From assembly GCA_037384225.1 (NCBI GenBank), contig JARROD010000386.1:1-5264 (forward strand): a stretch of 5,264 bases of DNA, given 5' to 3'. Positions 1 through 5,086 of the stretch are shown here, in pieces; within the stretch, counting starts at the first letter, position 1, and each line of letters begins with the position of its first letter. This DNA is from JARROD01 sp037384225. Its GTDB lineage: Bacteria > Pseudomonadota > Gammaproteobacteria > Pseudomonadales > Cellvibrionaceae. The position numbers and the translations under genes are program-made. A model generated the notes under the pieces. The model saw only the letters and a program-made list of their open reading frames with translations, had not been told where the DNA came from and made no database searches.

Positions 1-349
1 TTGAACATACCTATAGTTTTGGGATTTAGCTGTTTTCAAGACAGTCTAACCCTGTGAGTCATTTTATATAACAACATTCACCTGGGATTCCAGACAATGA
101 TATGCATTTTGGCACATTGATCACTGTAAAAATAAAATTTCTTGTAAAATAATTCTGTCTAACTCTTTTTATATTATTTAAAAGCCTCCCCGGAATTAAA
201 ATTATAGCAATTCAGCCTCATTCAAATGCAAATATCGAGCAGGAAAGAAGGCTTTAGATTGGCGATAATGATGCAGCACAACAATGACAACCGGCATATT
301 TCTCGAAAAACAAATGCAGTTATATAAAAATTTAAAATTAAAGAGGCAT
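1..349. other. AT-rich stretch without a recognisable gene
   Basis: No open reading frame of useful length with a ribosome binding site is visible on either strand, and I recognise no RNA gene. The DNA is strongly AT-rich with scattered A and T runs. A short hairpin (CTGG-GATT-CCAG, 82-93) is present but is too weak to name. The stretch ends at the left arm of the inverted-repeat element that begins at about 351. It is probably intergenic, or the decayed edge of a neighbouring region. Confidence 0.5.
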
Positions 350-350
350 A

Positions 351-546
351 TATACCCTATCGTTGCGTAAATTTTCGGCCCAGGATCGCTTCGCTCCTTC
401 TATAGCAGCATTTTCAGGACCGTGCTCAATTTTTCTAATCCTCACACAGGGTGAGCTATGCTGCGGCTAGAAAAATCTGCGCGCGCCCCTGAAAATACCG
501 CCCTAAAAGGTCCTGAACTCGAAAATTTATGCAACAATAGGGTATA
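351..546. repeat. MITE-like element with ~27-bp terminal inverted repeats
   Basis: The ends are inverted copies. The left arm (351-377) starts TATACCCTATCGTTGC and the right arm (520-546), read in reverse complement, starts TATACCCTATTGTTGC. By eye the arms differ at only two positions (361/536 and 367/530). Further inverted pairs are nested inside: GCATTTTCAGG (408-418) against CCTGAAAATAC (488-498), and ATTTTTCTA against TAGAAAAAT around a central CTCAC/GTGAG hairpin. The whole unit could therefore fold into one long imperfect stem. There is no transposase frame inside. Ends of the form TA-TACCC...GGGTA-TA would fit insertion at a TA dinucleotide, as in IS630/Tc1-mariner-derived MITEs, but this family assignment is inference. 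Confidence 0.7.
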
Positions 547-801
547 CTCAAAGCAAATTGATATTCAATTCATATCACATTAAGGATTCGAAGGAGTTCA
601 ACCTCTCAGGCGAGCATATCAACTACAGCTGTATTGGAATTCTTATTTTTTAATGTGAGCAAAAAATCAAACAATAGAAAATGTTACTGTATTTTTGCAT
701 AGAGTTCATTTATTCACGACTGATATTAATTTAGAGTACCCATAAAGCAGTTTGAACGAGTTACCTCAAATTTAACACACCCAAAACTTTAAAAATATAA
801 T
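547..801. other. Non-coding leader region of the methyltransferase gene
   Basis: No gene is seen here. The stretch separates the inverted-repeat element from the methyltransferase and should contain its promoter. A TATAAT hexamer (796-801) with TTAACA 18 bases upstream (772-777) looks like a sigma-70 promoter. It would, however, start transcription almost inside the ribosome binding site, so it is doubtful. TTGCAT (695-700) and TATTAA (724-729) are spaced too widely (23 bases) to be a convincing pair. I cannot place the promoter with confidence. Confidence 0.4.
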
Positions 802-810
802 GAGGTGGAG
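802..810 (+). promoter_or_regulatory. Strong ribosome binding site of the methyltransferase gene
   Basis: The purine-rich GAGGTGGAG lies five bases before the ATG at 816. It is close to the anti-Shine-Dalgarno complement and fixes the start of the methyltransferase. It is the strongest such site in the window. Confidence 0.75.
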
Positions 811-815
811 TAAGA

Positions 816-1886
816 ATGTCTACAACTTCAGATGTTCGATCAATGTACGAATCACACCCCTATCCAAGCCCACTAGCTGACACTCCGAATGACGGCGTTG
901 CCGATATTATGAGTGCGTGGTTTAAAGGTGACGATTTTAAGGGAAAGAAAATACTCGAAGCAGGCTGCGGATCCGGTCATAGGCTAGTTGCCGTAGCTAG
1001 GCGATATCCAAACGCAAAAGTCCTTGGTATCGACATATCGAGAACCTCGTTAAAGGTGGCGAGAGATCTGGCAAAAAAATACAATGTTACCAACATTGAA
1101 TTTAGAGAAGAAAATTTACTGAACTTCGACCTTGGTGAAAAATTTGATTTTATAATTTGTGCTGGAGTAATTCATCATACCGAAAATCCAGCCGCAAGCC
1201 TTGAAAATGTCTGCAACCATTTATCCAAGAGCGGTTCTATTTTTATTTGGGTTTATCACTCCTGTGGCGAACATAAGCGACTATTAGAAAGAGAGTTGTT
1301 GCACAGATTGTGGGTAGAAGGCAGAGACGACCTAAATAATGGTATTGATTTGATGAATGAGCTCGCCCTGAATCTCGACACAGATCAGTATTCCACCGAC
1401 GAGTTATTTTTGGAAGGATATGGGGAAAAATTGTCCTCGGCCTGGTTGGCAAAAAATGTAGATGCTTACTTAAACCCTATCGTTAATGCCTACAGAACTG
1501 AGCCAGCATTGGAGCTTTTTTCCAATTGCAGTATCGATTGGGTGGCAGTTGAAAGCTTTAGCACTGTAGGCGCTTATCAAGGTGTTAATTTAGGCGATTG
1601 TATTATTGACCCATCCCGAGATCTATTCCCAGTCATTAAAAATAAAGAACTACTCAAATCGGATAAACTTTTATCTGAGTTTCAAAAATTGGATAACCTT
1701 GATAAATCAGCCGTAATGGAATTACTTCTTTTCCCTACAGGGATGGGTATAGTAGCCGGGAAAGGGAATTCTTACAGGGATTATCCAGAACGAATTGAGG
1801 GCAATCTAATTTGCCCACTGGTAACTTCATCGAGGCTTAAAACAAATTATATGATAACCCCCCAAGCTCTCGCACCCAGAAAGTAA
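816..1886 (+). CDS. Class I SAM-dependent methyltransferase, substrate unknown
   Basis: This 356-residue protein is a predicted soluble methyltransferase using S-adenosylmethionine. The N-terminus has a YESHPYPSP segment (11-19), a Tyr/Pro-rich lead-in also seen in other bacterial methyltransferases of this type. The Rossmann core follows: SAM-binding motif I ILEAGCGSG (46-54), the ribose-binding acidic residue in GIDIS (Asp73), an adenine-side segment around REEN (97-100), the FDFIICAGVIHHTENP strand and helix (110-125) and SGSIFIWVY (139-147). About 200 further residues after the core match no domain I recognise and may form a substrate-binding cap or an accessory domain. No signal peptide or membrane segment is seen. 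The start is set by the site at 802-810. The gene stands alone: the next frame on this strand is a broken SDR more than 180 bases away. The target (small molecule, lipid or protein) cannot be told from sequence alone. Confidence 0.88.
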   Translation: MSTTSDVRSMYESHPYPSPLADTPNDGVADIMSAWFKGDDFKGKKILEAGCGSGHRLVAVARRYPNAKVLGIDISRTSLKVARDLAKKYNVTNIEFREENLLNFDLGEKFDFIICAGVIHHTENPAASLENVCNHLSKSGSIFIWVYHSCGEHKRLLERELLHRLWVEGRDDLNNGIDLMNELALNLDTDQYSTDELFLEGYGEKLSSAWLAKNVDAYLNPIVNAYRTEPALELFSNCSIDWVAVESFSTVGAYQGVNLGDCIIDPSRDLFPVIKNKELLKSDKLLSEFQKLDNLDKSAVMELLLFPTGMGIVAGKGNSYRDYPERIEGNLICPLVTSSRLKTNYMITPQALAPRK

Positions 1887-1892
1887 GGCCAT

Positions 1893-1936
1893 GATCCTAT
1901 AAAGTCACGGTAGGATCTCACCTTATAGGTTAACCT
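1893..1936. repeat. Small inverted repeats just after the methyltransferase stop
   Basis: GATCCTA (1893-1899) pairs with TAGGATC (1911-1917) across 11 bases. CCTATA (from 1896) can pair instead with TATAGG (1924-1929), and AGGTTAACCT (1927-1936) is a perfect 10-base palindrome. The first two stems exclude each other. No T-run follows either, so this is not a standard intrinsic terminator, although its place seven bases after the stop would suit a 3'-end structure. Confidence 0.4.
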
Positions 1937-1961
1937 CGCCGAGTTTCTAAAGTGCGAAGCC

Positions 1962-1995
1962 ACTCACAAAATGTGTTCAACCACATTTTGTGAGT
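1962..1995. repeat. Perfect 14-bp inverted repeat (hairpin) between methyltransferase and SDR remnant
   Basis: ACTCACAAAATGTG (1962-1975) and CACATTTTGTGAGT (1982-1995) are exact reverse complements with a six-base TTCAAC loop. The stem is long and perfect. The sequence after it (ACCCTGGC) has no T-run, so a simple rho-independent terminator is unlikely. It could be a regulator-binding palindrome, a transcript-end structure, or the remnant of a mobile-element end near the breakpoint that truncated the next gene. Confidence 0.6.
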
Positions 1996-2073
1996 ACCCT
2001 GGCTAATATTGTAAAAAGGCCACCTTATTTACAGTGTATATAAAATGCAGTCGATCTTGTTAGTCTTCAAAGA

Positions 2074-2748
2074 TTTGCTACAGCCAAAATACTAAGCGAG
2101 AAAAATTGTCATGTGCTGATTATAGGTCGAGAACGAAAAAAGACCGAGCAAGCGGCTAAAGAGCTGGGTTGCGATTATAAAATTGCCGATTTAACTTCCC
2201 CCTATTGTATTGACGAGATATGCCAATTATTTTTTGAAACGGGTCTGGACTATTTAGTTAATTGCGCTGGCATTGGCGACATGATTTTCATTGACAATAT
2301 TACTACCCCCGTCATTGAAAAACATTTTAACGTTAACGTTTTTTCTCCGATGCATTTAATTGTAAATCTGTCCTCAGCACTACAAGCCAGAAAAGGCAGC
2401 ATAACTAACGTTTCTTCGATAATAACCACTCGAAATATCGCGGGATTTTCGATATATTCAGCAACCAAAGGGGCTATTGAAGCTATGACAAAATCTATGG
2501 CCGTAGAACTAGCCCCAAAAAACATTCGGATAAATGCAGTATGCCCAGGCGCGATTGAAACGCCAATGATGGAAAGTTCAAATATTCCGACGGAACTCAT
2601 ACCTCAAATGAAAGCTCAAACTTCTTCCATAATTCCCTTGCAACGTTGGGGAACAGCTCTGGAAGTGGCCACAGTTATCTACGCTCAGCTAACCAATACT
2701 TATGTCACAGGATCTATTTGGAATGTGGATGGAGGCGTTGGAGCCTGA
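2074..2748 (+). pseudogene. Short-chain dehydrogenase/reductase, 5'-truncated
   Basis: This is the remainder of a classical SDR (NAD(P)H-dependent oxidoreductase, usually ~245 residues). Numbered from the GTG at 2113, it keeps NCAG (50-53), the catalytic Asn in NVNV (about Asn75), the Ser in NVSS (Ser102), the YSATK motif (Tyr115, Lys119) with the family's 13-residue Ser-Tyr spacing, PGAIETPM (145-152) and NVDGG near the end. In-frame homology extends upstream of the GTG to FATAKIL (from 2074), which in intact SDRs directly follows the TGxxxGIG cofactor loop. Upstream of that the frame reads non-SDR residues and then a stop (2041). About 20 codons carrying the start and the Gly-rich loop are thus gone. 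No ATG, GTG or TTG lies between the stop and 2113. The GTG lies within the second beta strand and has only a weak upstream purine run, so a product from it should not bind cofactor normally. The open remainder suggests recent loss. Original substrate unknown; 3-oxoacyl reductase-like at best. Confidence 0.8.
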
Positions 2749-2770
2749 GACGTTAACTCAATGTTATCTT

Positions 2771-2791
2771 AAGGTCGTGCACGACCCTTTT
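2771..2791. terminator. Palindromic hairpin between convergent SDR remnant and AraC gene
   Basis: GGTCGTGCACGACC (2773-2786) is a perfect 14-base palindrome, flanked by AA on the left and CTTTT on the right. Read on the plus strand it gives a short GC-rich stem followed by four T bases, resembling a weak intrinsic terminator for the SDR side. It overlaps the TAA stop of the minus-strand regulator (2790-2792), so one element may serve both convergent transcripts. The T-run is short. Confidence 0.5.
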
Positions 2792-3698
2792 AGGTAGACA
2801 TTCTAAATCCTGAAGGTGTCATACCAGTTGCACGTTTAAATACTTTTGTAAACTGGTTAGACGTTGAAAAACCACATGCGAGCGCAATTTCTCCTATTGG
2901 GTGACGAGAACTTGACAGCAGCGATTTCGCTCGTTCAACGCGTCTTTCCTGTAAAAATGCCTGAGGGGCCTTCCCTGTCATTTGTTTAAACCCTTGGGCC
3001 ACGAGGTGGGGAGATATTTCAGCGACTTCACCTAAGTCATTGACGCTAATATCCTGGTTGAGGTTTTCCTCCATAAAATCCAAAATACGCCCAAGTACCT
3101 TCGATGTGAATTTGGGGGACTTCTGCCATTTTTTCGATAAGTTTTTATCCAAGGTTTCCAACATATTTATGATGGTAAGATTGACTAAAGATTCCGCAAC
3201 TAACTTTCCTCCCTCAAAGCCACTATTTAGAAATTCCAAAACAGATTGGCGTAGTGCTCTGACCGGAAGCAATGCTGGAAAATTGTGCTCAGAAGGAAGC
3301 TCCGACGTCGTTATTGACATTTCTTCAGCAATTGCCTTTCGGCGCTCAGGGTCGTAGCTTAGAACAAATATTTCGGAGCCCTTCTCATAAATCCCTGGAA
3401 CCTGTTTATTCACAAGCCGAACGAAAGTTTCAGAACCCAAAGGAGTGCAGCCAATTGTATCAGGCATAACTGTTTCGGTCTTCAAAGCATCAGAATCAAA
3501 AGCCCTTACGATACGGAGGGGAGGACCAACCGTATACCCTATACCCTCCTTAGGGGAGACATAGTAGACTTCTTCATTTTCCTCACCCGGCTTAAGAACG
3601 TGATGAGTAATCATTATATCACCCGCTATATAGGCATTCCTCTCTTCCTTAGGCAAGGTTAAGGAAGGCGGCCGCGAAGGTAAATCTGATGTACTCAT
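2790..3698 (-). CDS. AraC/XylS-family transcriptional regulator
   Basis: This 302-residue protein has a C-terminal AraC-type DNA-binding domain with two helix-turn-helix units. The first is around ISVNDLGEVAEISPHLVAQGFKQ (about 217-239) and the second is PIGEIALACGFSTSNQFTKVFKR (about 267-289). It ends with the family signature stretch ATGMTPSGFR (290-299). Residues about 20-190 form the presumed N-terminal sensing or dimerisation region, which I cannot assign to a ligand. The length is normal for the family and the frame is intact. The ATG has only a weak AGGT (3708-3711) nine bases upstream. The gene converges on the SDR remnant, so its target operon is unclear; candidates are the KAS III pair on its own strand, or the lost parent operon of the SDR. 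Its upstream flank is the end of an inverted-repeat element, which may affect its expression. Confidence 0.9.
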   Translation of the reverse strand: MSTSDLPSRPPSLTLPKEERNAYIAGDIMITHHVLKPGEENEEVYYVSPKEGIGYTVGPPLRIVRAFDSDALKTETVMPDTIGCTPLGSETFVRLVNKQVPGIYEKGSEIFVLSYDPERRKAIAEEMSITTSELPSEHNFPALLPVRALRQSVLEFLNSGFEGGKLVAESLVNLTIINMLETLDKNLSKKWQKSPKFTSKVLGRILDFMEENLNQDISVNDLGEVAEISPHLVAQGFKQMTGKAPQAFLQERRVERAKSLLSSSRHPIGEIALACGFSTSNQFTKVFKRATGMTPSGFRMST

Positions 3699-3764
3699 TA
3701 TGTTGATACCTGAAGAATCGAGAAATATATTATTTAAATATCCGGGCTTTTCACATTGTCCGCT

Positions 3765-3770
3765 ATTATA
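3765..3770 (-). promoter_or_regulatory. Possible -10 box for the AraC-family gene
   Basis: On the minus strand these bases read TATAAT, about 65 bases before the regulator's ATG, next to the left end of the inverted-repeat element. No good -35 hexamer lies 16-18 bases upstream (the positions read about CCAAAT). The call rests on the -10 match alone. Confidence 0.25.
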
Positions 3771-3776
3771 TACCCA

Positions 3777-3963
3777 AAGCGTTTGAGATTTGGGTATACG
3801 GAGTGCGTCAATTTTTCTTCCCCCTTTTCACAAAGGCGCGACGACGCTGCATGGCAGGTCCCATGTGAGCGTGCTAACACCGCGAATGCCCGAAGCGACT
3901 GAATGGAGCAACTAAGTCAGGGCAAAAAAGGGCGTGCTCTGTATACCTAAATCTCAAACGCTT
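3777..3963. repeat. Terminal-inverted-repeat element (~187 bp), no coding capacity
   Basis: The ends are 23-base inverted copies that differ at one base. The left arm (3777-3799) begins AAGCGTTTGAGATTT, and the right arm (3941-3963) ends AAATCTCAAACGCTT. Just inside, the arms remain partly complementary (for example the AATTTTTC side at 3811-3818 against AAAAAAGGGCG at 3924-3934). The left arm also forms a second hairpin with the flank: TATACCCAAA (3769-3778) against TTTGGGTATA (3789-3798). There is no open frame with a start and ribosome site inside. This is best described as a MITE or REP-like element. It shares the TATACC motif with the element at 351-546 but otherwise has a different sequence. 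Confidence 0.7.
3863..3954. repeat. 92-bp repeat unit, copy A
   Basis: This segment forms the right half of the 3777-3963 element. It runs from ATGTGAGCGTGCTAAC to CCTAAATCT and aligns without gaps to 4063-4154. By hand count about 72 of 92 bases match. Well-conserved blocks include CCGCGAAT, GGAGCAAC, AAAAAGGGCGTGCTCTGT and ACCTAAATCT. Confidence 0.75.
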
Positions 3964-4062
3964 AGAATATATTTATTCTAATGCACTATACATATTGATA
4001 AAGAAAAGCCAATATTGCCAATATTTCCGCCTAATATTTACGTATGTAGTATTATTTAAAAT

Positions 4063-4154
4063 ATGTGAGTGCGCTAACGCCGCGAATCCCTGGAGTGGCT
4101 GGACGGAGCAACGCGACCGGGGGCAAAAAGGGCGTGCTCTGTGCACCTAAATCT
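4063..4154. repeat. 92-bp repeat unit, copy B (lacking flanking inverted arms)
   Basis: This is the diverged direct repeat of 3863-3954, offset by exactly 200 bases. Outside the 92 bases I see no similarity between the copies: the CAAACGCTT arm of copy A is replaced by TATATATTT here. Copy B is therefore either a fragment of the same element family or a separate unit whose arms have decayed. Most differences from copy A (about 15 of 20) are transitions. A spurious minus-strand open frame crosses it but has no protein-like features. Confidence 0.75.
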
Positions 4155-4209
4155 TATATATTTTGGGCATATTATAACTTGTATCACAAAAATACTTTCA
4201 CATTCTAGC
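4155..4209. other. AT-rich 3' flank of the citrate-synthase-like gene
   Basis: This short non-coding stretch lies between repeat copy B and the stop codon of the minus-strand gene. I see no intrinsic terminator with a T-run on the minus strand here. Confidence 0.4.
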
Positions 4210-5052
4210 TTATCTCCACTTACGTGGAGGTTTTCCATTATATTTAATTTGTTCGCAGCAAAGGGGAAAAAAGCTCCCCTCTCGGTGCTTGGCAGCGTCC
4301 GCTGCACAAAATGTAACACAAGCAGAATGCTGTAACACCGACAGATAATATTGCTCTCGAAGTGAAAAACCCTGATCGCAAAAAAGTGCGGATATGAGTC
4401 CTCCAGCATTCAAGTACGCTGTTCGCAGGCCAAGCTCGAGTAACGTAGCTTCAACCTCAAATGCGAGAGTTACCATAGGCCCATTGGCAAATCCCAGCTC
4501 CGAGGCAGCCGCCATTAAAGGGGCAATTCTCTCCTCACGCTTTGATACCGGACGACCAAAACCCGAGAGTACCGAAGGTTTTCGCATTTTACCGCTTGAG
4601 GGGCGGGCATTCATTGGGCGCTCTAAAATCTTATCCTTCAGTATCTTCGCTAAATTTTCTCCGCCGTCAACACGCTGCTTGAGTTCCAACAACAGCTTAG
4701 AAGAACTAATAAGAGTAGCATGTCCATAGACCGTGGACTCTGACACGGCAATCCCGGCGCTGATACCGAGAGAACCGGTGCTACGCGCCACGCCTGCCAG
4801 AGCTCCAACTCGGTTGTTCCATAGCCTGGGATCGGGGTAGCTGGCACACAGAGTCCAGACATTGCTCAAAAGGCGTGCCTGCTTTTTATCGGGCATACGA
4901 CCACAAACACCAAAAATAAGAAACTCCATCCACTCCAAATCTTTAAGCTCTGAAAACAGATCCTTTCCGTGCAAAACAGCGCGCTCACCAGGAAAGTAAC
5001 CTCCAAGTTCTGTATCCCATTGAGTTTCACGAGATTTCAATATCTGTTTCAT
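4210..5052 (-). CDS. Citrate synthase/citryl-CoA lyase-fold protein, probably without the usual catalytic residues
   Basis: From the ATG at 5052 this is a 280-residue protein. The frame is open up to 5172, but an upstream start would overlap the end of the KAS III gene, whereas ATG 5052 has AAGAG (5061-5065) eight bases before it. Citrate-synthase landmarks, in order, are: the helical FGVCGRMPDKKQARLLSNVWTL region (~47-68); NNRVGALAGVARSTGSLGISAGIAV (~79-103); SGFGRPVSKREERIAPL (~163-179), matching the family's G-(F/I/Y)-GH...R element; FEVEATLLE (~198-206); LNAGGLISALFCDQG (~214-228), matching LNVDGLIGVAFVD of ATP-citrate lyase; and a C-terminal YNGKPPRKW. The catalytic His of GFGH is Arg167, the catalytic Asp of NVD is Gly217, and the earlier active-site His position (HGG motif) reads VYGHA (108-112). 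It is short for a citrate synthase (~370-430) and nearer to citryl-CoA lyases (~260-280). It is probably cytosolic, and function is not assignable. It lies 34 bases after the KAS III gene, presumably co-transcribed. Confidence 0.7.
   Translation of the reverse strand: MKQILKSRETQWDTELGGYFPGERAVLHGKDLFSELKDLEWMEFLIFGVCGRMPDKKQARLLSNVWTLCASYPDPRLWNNRVGALAGVARSTGSLGISAGIAVSESTVYGHATLISSSKLLLELKQRVDGGENLAKILKDKILERPMNARPSSGKMRKPSVLSGFGRPVSKREERIAPLMAAASELGFANGPMVTLAFEVEATLLELGLRTAYLNAGGLISALFCDQGFSLREQYYLSVLQHSACVTFCAADAAKHREGSFFPLCCEQIKYNGKPPRKWR
4214..4229. repeat. Small hairpin at the 3' end of the citrate-synthase-like gene
   Basis: CTCCAC (4214-4219) and GTGGAG (4224-4229) pair across a four-base loop immediately before the stop codon, inside the last codons of the minus-strand gene. 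No T-run follows on that strand, so termination is uncertain. It may only reflect codon content. Confidence 0.3.
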
Positions 5053-5086
5053 GATGTCGGCTCTTGTCTGGGTTAAATGAAAATTA

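Noticed and set aside
110..130. TGGCAC resembling a sigma-54 -24 box
   Set aside because: The required GC of the -12 box is not at the correct spacing, and no gene follows.
571..621. Two CATATCA copies 44 bases apart as possible regulator half-sites
   Set aside because: Seven-base matches in AT-rich DNA with no symmetry or promoter context are not meaningful.
2045..2095. ATG at 2045 as a replacement start for the SDR
   Set aside because: It is in a different frame and reaches a stop after 16 codons, so it cannot restore the SDR N-terminus.
2250..2600. Minus-strand open frame of 116 codons opposite the SDR
   Set aside because: It is the antisense shadow of a clear SDR reading frame and has no ribosome site of its own.
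3531..3549. TATACCCTAT inside the AraC gene, identical to the end of the 351-546 element
   Set aside because: It lies in normal coding sequence (YTVGPP region) without a second arm or flanking element; the ten-base match is probably chance.
4074..4409. Minus-strand open frame of 111 codons crossing repeat copy B
   Set aside because: It runs through a non-coding repeat and overlaps the 3' end of the citrate-synthase-like gene in another frame. It has no ribosome site and no protein-like pattern.
4394..4729. Plus-strand open frame of 111 codons opposite the citrate-synthase-like gene
   Set aside because: It is antisense to a gene with recognisable family motifs; its composition reflects the opposite strand.
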